Origin: Physcomitrium patens
Taxonomy: Eukaryota > Streptophyta > Bryopsida > Funariales > Funariaceae
DNA length: 64,000 nucleotides
Assembly (NCBI RefSeq): GCF_000002425.4
Contig: NC_037263.1
Span: 4,433,199-4,497,198 of the forward strand
Direction: 5' to 3'
Part shown: positions 1-9,679 of the stretch, piece after piece
Numbering within the stretch: the first letter of the stretch is position 1
Layout of the letters: each line of letters begins with the position of its first letter
Position numbers and translations under genes: made by a program
The notes under the pieces: model-generated
Database searches by the model: none
What the model saw: only the letters and a program-made list of their open reading frames with translations
Told to the model about the DNA's origin: nothing

Positions 1-960
1 GAGGAAAGAGGAAAGAAACATCCTTCTTTAAAACCACATTGTGATGGTCCATCTTGATTGTCTTGTTTCAAGAAATATTTTTTCTTGCGTTGCTGATTGC
101 AGTTTACTCTCAAGATATAATGGTTTCTATTAGGATAGTAGTTTTCTTATCCTCTACTTTATCTTGTTTGGTTTGGATTTTTGATGAGTGGTTTGTTAGG
201 ATGTTAGTATTTGTAACAACCATTGGCTTTTTGTTCTCAGTAATATTGGCTTCAATCCAGTATTTTCTTTTTTCTTTTTGTTCTATACATCCATGTTTCT
301 CAATTTGGAATTTTGGTGAGTTTTTTTTGGCGTAGATTGATGAGGGAATCTCTACTTAGTGTGTTCAACAGTTGAAACATTCGTTGTGGTCTTTGTTTCT
401 TTTATTTAGTTCTGCTCCGATCAATAAAACAATTCTAAATGAGACAACACGACAGACGGCAACCCGCTGGGGCTAAGCCAAACCAGGGTAGGGCTGATTG
501 GAAGCAGCTCCTATCACTTGCTCCCCATGGTGGATGTTCGCATCCACTCCCTCCATCCATCGGAAGCGCTCGTTCCATGATTCGGCAAAAGTTGCATCTC
601 GACTTTCCGGCGTCGAGCTGGTCCAGCCTCTGCACTCCAGACACAGTCGCGCACAGTCTGGGTTGCAGCATCTACCACATGCAACGCCAACGATCTCAGG
701 GTTTGGTCGCGACTTCCCCCCCCCTCCGCTTCCACTCGCTGTGCTGCTCCTCGACCTCTGCACTCATCTCTAGATGTTTTACCTTGCTGACCTAACTCGG
801 TGGCGAGTCGGTATTCGACTCTCCTGCCTCTGCACGTTTGCAACAGCTTGTGGGTCCTGGACAACCTGAGTTTACGGAGTTTGATGAAGTATGTGTTAAA
901 CTGTGGAATGTGAAATGTCAACTTCTCATGTCAATATCCCATATTGGTAAATTGGTGAAT
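1..960. other. Unassigned 5' flank with a GC-richer block
   Basis: Bases 1-435 are AT-rich with no supportable gene. About 440-860 is GC-richer and open in several frames on both strands, but no frame gives a recognisable domain and none has coherent splice signals. It could be an old gene or promoter fragment. I see nothing to annotate with confidence. Confidence 0.4.
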
Positions 961-962
961 GC

Positions 963-1211
963 ATGACTGTGAAGGGTAGTTTTGGCTACTTGGATCCCGA
1001 GTACTTTCGCAGGCAACAGGTGACGCAGAAGTCAGACGTGTATTCCTTTGGTATAGTCCTCATGGAAATGCTGTGTGCAATCAACCCTGAACTCCCACAT
1101 GAGCTGATTAATTTGGGTGAGTGGACGATGAAGTATAAGGAAGCGGGCAAGCTGGATCAGATCGTTGATGGGAAGATCCGTCTCCAAATTAGCCCCGATA
1201 CCCTGAATTAG
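963..1211 (+). pseudogene. CrRLK1L (FERONIA-like) kinase fragment, activation segment to alpha-G region
   Basis: The frame reads through [18 protein letters not shown] and then [19 protein letters not shown], the P+1 loop and subdomain IX signature of the CrRLK1L receptor kinases. It continues with the family's LGEW and LDQIVD segments and stops at 1209-1211. No glycine loop, lysine, HRD or DFG part exists upstream, and the extreme C-lobe is missing. The usual ARPALNP stretch after the LC motif is shortened. With no ectodomain and no start context it is best read as a decayed fragment. Its start coincides with the point in the kinase fold where the truncated kinase at 8398-8604 ends, although the subfamilies differ. 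Confidence 0.75.
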
Positions 1212-1624
1212 TAGATGTTCATGATTGTTTTACAATATGGGAGTCGGTACGCTGAAGGGTGGATGGGAGCTGTGACAGGTTTTTTCGGAAGGTAGGTAGT
1301 CAAACACCATTTTCTAGTACCAATTCCTCTTTTTTCTAGTGCCATAAAATTCGAAAGAATGTGACAATTGCTGGGAGATACTTTGCAGGGTTTAAGTTTG
1401 TCTTTTTAATCACTAAGTCTGGGAGTGGATGTGTTCTTTGGTGTCCAGGAGTAGCTAAATTATCGCGAGATGCTTCCAGAGTTTAACCGGGGATTCCAGC
1501 AAGGATTTTTGGTGAAGGTGACGAGTTACTTTATGTGAACTGAGGGAAGAAACATAGCTTTCACTGCATTTCTTCTGGTCCTGGCCAAAAGTGTTCGACA
1601 GCCCGCTTAGAGCCTGCCCATGCG
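1212..1624 (+). promoter_or_regulatory. Presumed promoter and 5' UTR of the HSP70-UND locus
   Basis: This is the noncoding interval before the ATG at 1625. I find no convincing TATA box or clustered GAAnnTTC heat-shock element, so there is no direct sign of heat-shock control despite the HSP70 module. The promoter role is inferred from position only. Confidence 0.3.
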
Positions 1625-3373
1625 ATGGCTGAATCGAAGCGTATAAGAGCAGCTATCGGCATAGATTTAGGAACCTCTAACAGTCGTGTTGGGATCTGGC
1701 TGGATGAGGAACATCGTTTCGAAGTCATTTCCAATGACCATGGCAAACGGTCCACGCCCAGCTATGTCGCGTTCACCGAAACAGAGCGTCTCATTGGAGA
1801 TGCTGCCAAGGATCAAGTGTCGAAAAACCCTGCACATACAGTGTTTGGTAAGTTTCTGGTCACTGGTTGGTTGTGATCATTACTCTAGACATGAGCCAAA
1901 ACTCAGAGTAACTGAAATTCGTTTTCAGCTGTAATCTTGAAATAGGTGCATTGAACAACACATGTTTTGAGGTTGAAGCCTTTGATTTCGTCCGAAGTTT
2001 GAACGAAAATGAATCATATTTCAATCAAAATGTAACCGCAATTGTGTGCTGCAGATGCTAAGAGGTTAGTTGAGAGAAAATTCAGCGAATTAGGCATGAG
2101 TTCTGATGAAATGCGCATCCAGTGGCCATATAGAGTGGCTTGTGGTCTGGATGACAAGCCCATGATACATGTTGAGTACAAGGGAAAAGAGAAGGTTTTT
2201 TCTGCAGACGAAGTGTACTCCATGGTCTTGGGGAAGATGAAAGATCTGGTAGAGGTGTATTTGGGGTCTGTTGTGGATAGAGCTTCTGTCAGCGTTCCAT
2301 ATTGCTTCAACTCTGCACAGAGACAAGCTATCCGGTATGCCTGTAGCGTAGCTGGTTTAGAAACCGTGACTCTTGTCAGTGAATCAATTTGTGCCGCTCT
2401 TGCTTACACGTTGGAAAACGGTCTCCAATCAGTTGGTGAGAAGAAGATAGTGGTTTTCGATCTTGGAGGTGGTTCGTTGGACGTCACTTTGGTCAACATC
2501 GAAGAGGGGGTTATTGAAGTTAAGGCAACAAGCGGAGACGGCCAATTGGGAGGAGAGGATTTTGACTTGAGGCTGATTTATCATTTTATTCATGAAATCG
2601 AGCAAAAGCACGAGAGAGACATCACAAGTCATCCACGTGTTGTGAGGAGATTGAAAAATGAAGCAAAGCGGGTCAAAATAGCTCTTTCCTCCGAGATGGA
2701 GACCACCATTCAGATCGATTCTTTGCTTGAAGATTTTGATTTCCACTCTAGTATCTCACGTGCCTGCTTCGAGGAGATGAATATGGATCTCTTCAAAAAA
2801 TGCATTAAGTGTGTAGAAGATTGTCTACAATATGCGCAAGTGGACAAAGCCGATGTTAATGAGGTTCTGTTGATTGGTGGCTCCAGCCATATTCCGAAAT
2901 TGCGATCAATGTTGGCTGAATTCTTTAATGACGAAACAAAATTGAACAAGTTCACCAATCCTGATGAAGGTGTTGTTATTGGGGCTGCTGCTCGATGTGG
3001 AATTTCCTATTGTTTTAGAGCATTTTCGGACTATCTTGTGGTCGATGTCACTCCATTTTCCTTGGGGTTGGAGACAGTCGGAAGTGTGATGCATGTGATG
3101 CATCCTCGAAATACCAGCATTCCCAAGAGCAGTGAGCAACTTTTTACAACAGTTCATGATGACCAGGACAGCATATGCATCCAAGTTTATGAAGGTGAAA
3201 GTACTCGAACACGTTACAACATATTGATTGCCACATTTGAGTTGTCTGGGATCCTCCCTGCCCCATATGGTGTACCTCAGATCCTCGTGCGTTTTGACAT
3301 CGATGCATGTGGTATCTTAACGGCTACAGTAAAAGATAAGACAACCGGTGGACAAAAGGTGGAGCTTTGTATC
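1625..3373 (+). other. HSP70 module: complete ATPase and SBD-beta, no lid
   Basis: Exon 1 carries the phosphate-1 motif GIDLGTSNS (residues 12-20). The family usually has GIDLGTTYS, so the second Thr is Ser and the adenine-side Tyr is Asn. Exon 2 resumes at the D of TVF-DAKRL, a normal HSP70 join. Phosphate-2 is FDLGGGSLD (about 209-217) and the adenosine motif is LIGGSSHIP (about 347-355). The interdomain linker and first SBD strand read [11 protein letters not shown] (about 405-415). SBD-beta continues through QVYEGE, FELSGI and FDIDACGIL to KDKTTGGQK, about where the beta domain ends in a 640-residue HSP70. The alpha-helical lid and the EEVD tail are absent. If the splice donor at 3374 (GTAAGA) is unused, the protein would end at the stop at 3392-3394. 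Divergence suggests a specialised, not housekeeping, HSP70. Confidence 0.9.
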
Positions 3374-6300
3374 GTAAGATTTACAGACATGTAAAAGCCC
3401 TGTCTTATTGATGTAAAGATCTACGTAAACCTATCTAAACATTACTCTTGCTAATTGTTGTTAAATATTTTGCTACAGGTGTTTTTTTGTTTTATTTTTG
3501 GACTTTGAATGGCAACTAAGTGAAAACAAGGTGCAGTTAATACGATTTTACTCAAGTGCAAAGCCGCTGTTTTTGCTTGTGGTTCTGTGTATAATTCCAC
3601 ATGCAGGAGGAGGTTGATATTGCCAACAGTGAGGTGAATCACGACAATGAGCACTGTCGAAGGCTTCCAATCCAGGTTTGAAATATCAACATCAAAGATC
3701 CATCTTGTAGGTCTTCACTGCATTGAGTTTGTTGATGATATGTCTTCTAATTCTTCTTTTTCTTCTAGGTGTATCATCCCCCCCAGGAGATCAGGTCAGA
3801 GGAGCTGTCTAAACACCTACAAGCGGGCGAGTTAAGTATCACCGCAAAGGATAGTTCGCATGAAGCTTCTGAATCCCCGCAATCAGATGAATCAAGAATC
3901 ACCACGAAGAGCTTGTCACAGGAATTTACTGAACAAGTTCAGACAAATGAATCAAGCGCCACCATAAAGAGCAGGTCACAGATTATTTCGGAATCATCAC
4001 GACCAGATGAACCAAGCAACATTCTGGAGAACAGTTCAGAGGGATTCACTAATGTAGCTCAAGCAGTTGATGAGTTTGGTGAGCCAGGTGAATATTTTCA
4101 AGAACTAGGACTGGATCTAGAACATCATAGCTTTGAGGAAAGTCAAGAAGAAAATTCAGAGGTACAACACCACTTGTAATTCGTCGCCATTTGCAGTGCC
4201 AAATGTCTTTGAACGTCTTTTATTGCATATTTGGTCAGCTTGTCATTGACGTAGCGTAGGTAATGCAGCCGATCTGTAGAAATTGTTGTTGGGCTTATTC
4301 GAAATATGTGCTTAAACAGAGTGCTCGTTCCGTCGACGAGAGAAGTGTAGGGGCCGCAGCTCCAGTTGAGGGTATTGTTAGTGCCAAGGAGAATAGGTCG
4401 CAAGAATTTTGTGTATCACATGCATATGGCTCAAGCAATATCGTAGAAGACAAGTCAATGAAATCGTTTGATCCACCGGAAGTATTTGAATCATGCATTG
4501 CTTTGGAGATCATGTCAGAAGAATTTTGTGATCCACCTCAAGTATATGGCTCAATCATTGCTGAGGAAAGATCACAAGGATTTTCTGAACTAAGAGATGC
4601 GCTTAAAACAGTCGACGCAGTTGAGGGCGTGTCACGGGAATTTCCTGAACTACCAGAATCATCTGGATTAAGCATCCCGATGGAGAGGACACAGGAATTT
4701 CCTGAGATGGCTGAATTACAAGGATCTAGCAACTCACTAGAATGTGAGCTTCAGGAAATTGCTGCACCACCACAAGAATCGGAATTGAGCCACACCAAGG
4801 AGAGCAGATCGCAAGTCTCTCTATTGGAGAAGATAATTGATACTGTCACTGTTGTAACTTCAATTAAAGATTTCAAAGCTCATAAAAAGGAGTGTTATAC
4901 TCTCATAAGACGTGTAAAGGCCCTTGCTCTACTCTTCGACGAATTCAAGGACAATGGATTGTCTCTGTCTGAAGAAGTCTTTGGATGCTTTAACTTTTTG
5001 GACACAGAATTAAACAAAGCCAAATCTTTGCTTCTCCTGTGCCATGACGGAAGTAAACTTTATCTGGTGAGTTTTTGTCTCACTTTTGAAGCTTAATTAA
5101 TGAAAACACTCAATCCCAAGGTTTTCTCAATTATCCATGTTTTTCCTTTTGGCTTAGACCCATCTTTGTGTCTTGCAAACTATTAAAGAAATTTGCTTTT
5201 CCTTTGTTTTCTAGTTCGCTGCAAAATTGTCTTTTAATTGGTAGTCATTTGCGGATTTTACGACATGGAAATACAGTCATATTCTTCTTCATGGACCTGG
5301 GTTTGCTAGTAATATAGTTAGCTGAACCTACTAACCACTTTGTTTTCCAGATCTTAGAGCTACAAAAAGTGGCAGATAAGTTCTTGGTGCTGAACACAGA
5401 AATGTCACTTGCTTTACAAATGTTGCCAGCATTGGACTCTCTTGATATTGCTAAAGAAGTCAAGGAGCAGGTTGATTCCGACAGCTAGTTAATTCAGTGC
5501 ATTCGAGCATTTATTTTTATTTATACATCTGAAATTTTATTAATTATCCTTATTTGCTGTAAAGAGGAGTGTGTTCTAGCATGTCGTAAGATGGCAAAGT
5601 TTCTACTAAAGTATCCGTAAACACCATTTTCATCTTTGAAATGTTCCAGGTTCAAATGGTACAAAATCAATTCAAAAGGTCAAAAGTGGTGGAAGATCCT
5701 TCTGATACGGAGTTGAATGTTGAATTAATTTCAGCTTTGGAAGGGTCACATGAACGCTCAAAAAATCAACTCGAAAGACTTGCTGGGTTATTCAAGTTTG
5801 ATACTGCAGGAATGCTGATGAAAGAAGCACAAGTCCTACATGATCTGAAAATGGAAACGGCACCGGCTCTGGATGATGTTTTTAGTAACGAGCGAGGATT
5901 GGAGCAAATCTTAGAACTGCTTAATGATTTGAAGATTCTCTTTCCACAAGAAAACCAAGAGCATGATGTCTCTGAAGTGGAAAACTTAAAAGAACAGAGT
6001 ATTGTTGCAGATAATACCATCACGCAACCTACATCTGCAGCTGGGACAGGAGAAGGAGCGAAAAACTTCCTAATTGGTTCCAAATTTCCTAATTCTCTGG
6101 AACAAAGCAACCTTGTCCTTAGTGTTTCCTCTCAGGTTATTGGAGCGCTTATATTTCTAATTCTTTGTGTGTATATCTATTTACTCCTGTGAATGTCGCA
6201 AGTTAACATATACATGTATTTCTTCAAATATTCCTTAGTTCCTGAATTTCTATTATAGGATTATAATTGAAAAGATCCCATACTAAGAATATTTCTAGCA

Positions 6301-7054
6301 CATATCTTATTTTGGGACCAACTGAACATTCGCAGTTCTTTTTTTCTTTATATATTCCCCTAGAATTGTTAAAAACTCATCTTCCAGCATTCTTTCCGAA
6401 GTTTTGAGGAATTAATTGTTCATTATCTTAAATAGTTCAATGCTTCATTTCCACCCTGGTCCTATGCAATCTTGTATGTTTTTTCTTTCAGAAGAGGATT
6501 GGGAAGCTTTATGCTTGTAGATTTCGTTTTCAAATGTTCAATATATCTCACTTTAGGTGCTCACTTTGCTCTGCTTCCTTCTTCAGGGTATGGAGACCAG
6601 ATCGCATGATCACTTCAAACCACCACAGTCATATGGAGTGGACAATACAAGTGAAAGTAAGTCACGGGAAATTTTAGAACCTCCAGTAGTATATGGATCA
6701 AGAAACATTGAATTGAACCTGCCAGATGAAGTTTCAGATTCATCACAAGCGATATTTGGATTAAATAAAGTCTTCAAGAGCAGGCCACAGGAATTTTCTG
6801 AACTCCCACATGCATATCCAGCAAGGACCGGTTCAAGAAGCGCTGCTCAGGAAGTTCCTCGACCACAATTATATGACGCAAGCAACTATATGGAAAGGAG
6901 TTTACAAGGTCTCCCTGAAAGATTACCAGCGCAAAGCTCAAGCGACGAATTAAAGAGCAATTCATTGACCCCTTTTTATAACAAACGACCTGACAGACTC
7001 AGCCAGACGCTTGGAAGCAAGCCACATGAGGCTTCGGAGTCACTAACATCATAG
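1625..7054 (+). CDS. HSP70 - repeat linker - UND chimeric protein (exons 1-8, ending at an in-frame TAG)
   Basis: The proposed exons are 1625-1847, 2055-3373, 3607-3675, 3769-4161, 4320-5066, 5351-5470, 5650-6135 and 6587-7054. Every junction uses GT..AG and keeps the frame (phase 1 after exon 1, phase 0 afterwards), giving about 1,274 aa before the TAG. Order of parts: HSP70 nucleotide-binding and substrate-binding beta domains (residues 1-514), a Ser/Glu/Pro-rich repeat linker (515-833), a PUB12/13/SPL11-type UND helical domain (about 834-1055), then more linker. The start ATG gives a normal cytosolic HSP70 N-terminus with no targeting peptide. The same frame runs on beyond the TAG into a kinase domain (7055-8604). 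Exons 1-2 and the UND exons are secure by homology. Joining HSP70 to the rest across 3374-3606, and joining exon 7 to 8, rests on splice signals and the shared linker repeat. Two or three adjacent genes remain possible. Confidence 0.6.
3607..4816 (+). other. Degenerate ~18-20-residue repeat linker, first block
   Basis: Exons 3, 4 and the first two thirds of exon 5 encode low-complexity, Ser/Glu/Pro-rich protein with a recurring unit. The core is roughly S-(R/K)-S-Q-E-F-(S/P/C)-E/D followed by PP-(Q/E)-(A/V)-YGSS-(N/S)-I. Examples are [63 protein letters not shown] and [16 protein letters not shown]. The same unit reappears in exon 8 after the UND domain, which is the main argument that the HSP70, UND and kinase parts belong to one gene. 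No transmembrane segment is seen. It is probably disordered; its function is unknown. Confidence 0.6.
4817..5943 (+). other. UND-like helical domain (U-box N-terminal type, PUB12/13/14/SPL11)
   Basis: Spread over exons 5, 6 and 7 (about residues 834-1055). The run from [20 protein letters not shown] through [21 protein letters not shown] and DGSKLYL, then VADKF, the [11 protein letters not shown] segment and QFKRSK, follows the order and spacing of the UND of plant U-box ligases of the PUB13/SPL11 type. In that family the same landmarks read RRIK..L..LFEE, SEE, AK.LL..C..GSK.YL, LDISDEVREQVELV and QFRRAK. It then continues with the D-x-E-L segment and the L..L...F....L..EA..LH.L helix. No U-box or ARM repeats follow. 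In known proteins the UND mediates exocyst, receptor-kinase and other partner contacts, so a scaffold role is likely by inference. Exon boundaries 5066, 5351, 5470 and 5650 are all phase 0. Confidence 0.8.
6136..6192 (+). other. Alternative hydrophobic C-terminus if intron 7 is retained
   Basis: If the donor at 6136 (CAG|GTTATT, a weak match) is not used, exon 7 reads on for 18 residues, [18 protein letters not shown], and stops at 6190-6192. That is a single hydrophobic stretch at the extreme C-terminus, as in tail-anchored membrane proteins. The product would be HSP70-linker-UND of about 1,137 aa with a membrane anchor and no kinase. It may be chance AT-rich intron translation. Confidence 0.35.
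6193..6586 (+). other. Rest of putative intron 7 (AT-rich, noncoding)
   Basis: Longest intron of the locus (6136-6586 in the spliced model), AT-rich, ending in a pyrimidine-rich tract and CAG at 6586. If the locus is really two genes, this would hold the 3' end of the first and the promoter of the second. I see no decisive signal either way. Confidence 0.4.
7052..7054 (+). other. In-frame TAG inside exon 8 of the HSP70-UND-kinase locus
   Basis: The frame before (6587-7051) and after (7055-7732) this TAG is the same, and both sides encode the same linker repeat: ASESLTS before, [18 protein letters not shown] after. A single C-to-T change from CAG would create it. No nearby GT/AG pair neatly removes it. 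It makes the kinase part either untranslated, a product of read-through or internal initiation, or a pseudogene portion. Confidence 0.85.
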
Positions 7055-8604
7055 GAATCGAGCATCGTCGTTGAAGGCAAATTCCAGGGACTGTCTGATC
7101 CACCACCATCACAGGGATCTCATAACGATTTAGAGGGCAGCGCACATGAATTCTCAGAGCCACTACAAGCATACAGGCCATACGAAGTTTCTGAAATATC
7201 ACCCACACATTATGGATCAGGCAGCGCCTCAGGGAGTATGCGGCGTGACTCTGCCGAATTGGTCCCGGCCTGTAAGTCGAGCAACGCCTCAGAGAGTGGG
7301 CATCACGAAGCTTATGAACGTTCAACATCTTATAGATCAAGTTCGACCTCAGACATAAGCTCTGAGGAATTCTCTGGGACGCTTCGAGGCGATGGATCAG
7401 AGCAAACCTCAGGAGACATGGAACTTAAGGGTCGTGGTTCGCCCAGGTTACATAGATCTGCGACGACTGCTGATAGTCCACAGGCGATACCAGTGAATGC
7501 TCGTAGTGCCTCGTGGCCACAAGTCAGGTCAATTGACTCAATTTTTGAAGATCCTGTTAAGAATTATCATTGGGATGAAGTTCTAGCTATGACGGATAAT
7601 TGGGAATCCAAGCGACTTGGAAAGGGTGGTTTTGGTGCTGTGTTCCTGGGGAAGTTGCAAGATGGAAGAGAGGTGGCGGTGAAAGTCCTTGATGCGTCTT
7701 CTCAGCAAGGAACAAATGAATTTCTTAATGAGGTATTTGGAAAGCATTGTCTCAGTTTTGGATTCAGATTTCTCTGTCCCTCATTGTTGTTTAAGCCTTG
7801 AGGTGTATTGTTCATTATCTGCTGGATCTCATTTGAGTTTGTAATTCGGTAACGTTGTAACAGGTAAATCTTCTCAAAAGAGTGAACCATGTGAATCTGG
7901 TGAGGCTCCTAGGCTTTTGCGATGAGAAGAGACAGGTTCTAATATACGAATTTGCTGAAGAAGGGAGCATATGGGACCATCTTCAAGGTTAGAAACTCTT
8001 CTCTTGGAAACAAATAGAGTCAAAGCCTTGTGGACCATCAGCTTCAGGGATAGACACAGAACATGTGTGAGCAGGAGCGTCGTTGCGGTTGAACTTGGGC
8101 GCATTGATTGATCTGTGGCATGCAATGAAATGCAGTGGGAGGAAAGCCCCTTGAATGGAAGCAGCGTCTCAACATTGCACTACACTCTGCTTGCGGTATG
8201 ATCGATATTGCTGCATCTGTTTGATACTGAGCTTGACACAAGACCCTGTGAGCGGGTGTCCAACAGTTTGGAATTGCTATAATATTCGCAGTTTGTCACT
8301 TTGCATGTGGAAATTAAGTGTGGACAAATCGTGTTGGGGCTGAGGTCTAAGCACGTGGACCTACCATACCGACTAAAACGATGCGTTTTTGTATCAGGGC
8401 TTGAATATTTGCACACCGGCTGCAGTTCTAGAATCATCCATAGGGACATCAAGAGTCAAAATATTCTTCTCACGAAGAGCATGGTTGCCAAGGTCGCTGA
8501 TTTTGGCCTGTCAAAGTTGGGCAGCGACCAAGACAATCTAATGAAAACGCATGTTACTACCATGGTGAGGGGAACTCTTGGGTATTTGGATCCAGAGTAT
8601 GTTT
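7055..8604 (+). pseudogene. Linker plus receptor-like Ser/Thr kinase module, truncated after the activation segment
   Basis: Exons are 7055-7732 (same frame as exon 8), 7864-7987, 8136-8195 and 8398 to about 8604, with phases 0, 1 and 1 matching at each join. After more linker repeat, the kinase starts near [13 protein letters not shown]. It has the glycine loop [12 protein letters not shown], the catalytic lysine in REVAVKVLD, a helix-C Glu in NEFLNE, the hinge LIYEFAEEGSIWDHL, the catalytic loop [12 protein letters not shown] and the metal motif VADFGLSKL. It ends at [13 protein letters not shown]. Kinase key residues are therefore intact, and the sequence resembles LRR-type plant RLK domains. 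Subdomains IX-XI are not found before the solo LTR at 9033. With no signal peptide or ectodomain it would be cytoplasmic. It is truncated, and separated by the TAG from any start, unless translation begins at the Met near 7223-7240. I call it a probable pseudogene portion. Confidence 0.7.
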
Positions 8605-9032
8605 TCTTCACTCAATGCGATGGGTTTTCAGGCTGAGTGAACTGGTTTGTGTAGATTAATCCACCACTACTCATGCTTGATTCTGCTCATTTCGATGATT
8701 TTAGTTGAGCTCCGCAAGTTTGCATTCTTTTCTGACGACTCCATTTGACATAATCAAGTTAGTCAAATTAGTCGTTGTCCAGGTGTCCAACCCACTGTGA
8801 GCAAATGATGGATTTTGAAAGATTTTTTTGATGAACTTGTACAAAAAGTGGGTTTAGAAATAACACAAGTCCATTGTTTAATAACATGCAGTTTTATGAA
8901 GATTTAATTAATTTTTTTTCTTCTTATTATTTGATTATAGTTGGAATTAAAGATTTATGTAGAAAGTGTATATGGTTCTTATATTTTTGAAACTTAATCT
9001 TTTACCCAATTCTTATGTTTTATTGTTCCTCA
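8605..9032. other. Noncoding flank where the kinase 3' exon should be
   Basis: AT-rich sequence with no kinase subdomain IX-XI in any frame. Either a long intron separates a lost last exon or the gene was broken here before or during retroelement arrival. Confidence 0.5.
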
Positions 9033-9576
9033 TGTCAAAGACACAAATTGGAAGAAGATACATAAACTTGTAGAATCTATGTCAAAAAGAAAGTGATAAA
9101 ATAGAAGAAAGTATGTATATTTAAGGAAGAACTAGAATGGTTATTACCAAAGATTAGAAAACATAAGACTCTTGAAATTAGATTAAAAGCAAGAAAGGAG
9201 TTGACAAGAGCAAGGAAGACCTCACTATTGCTTCTATATATATTATTTAATTAAGAACTATGTGGTGACATACTATAGAATTTCTAATACATGTCCAATT
9301 TGCAAGACACATGTTTAATTTACAAGGCAAGTTTCCTAGGTGTGCACCATATGTCCAATTTGTACTATAAGTGGTCAACATGTCGACACATGGCCTCCTT
9401 GTTGGCAAAGTTTTCAACTTACCAGTCACCAAAAGACATGTGTAAAAGCAAAGCATTATTTATGAATAATTTAGGAAGCTTTTCATAAGATATTATCATA
9501 TTTATCTACTTTGATTTATTTCTACTTATTCTTATTATTTAGATAATTATCAGGATAAATATGTATATCCATGACA
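9033..9576 (-). mobile_element. Solo LTR of the younger gypsy family, flanked by a CCTCA duplication
   Basis: The 544-bp segment starts TGTCAAAGACA and ends ATGACA. Along its length it aligns by eye with the LTRs at 13205-13756 and 19015-19566, for example AAGCAAGAAAGGAGTTGACA and the following CTATATATA block. The bases just before (9028-9032) and after (9577-9581) are both CCTCA, a perfect 5-bp target-site duplication. So it is a true solo LTR formed by LTR-LTR recombination, not a broken element. It is much more AT-shifted than the full-length copy, so it is older. Orientation is inferred from the full-length element. Confidence 0.88.
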
Positions 9577-9679
9577 CCTCATCTTCTATATATGAATTAT
9601 ATAAATATTAAACATGGTTAAAGTTGAGAGGCCATTTTTGATTTTATGGATTAATAAATTAAGATGTTATAGCAATAAA

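Noticed and set aside
439..921. Several 90-135-codon frames on both strands near the window start
   Set aside because: No recognisable protein, and mutually overlapping frames in a GC-richer block; treated as unassigned.
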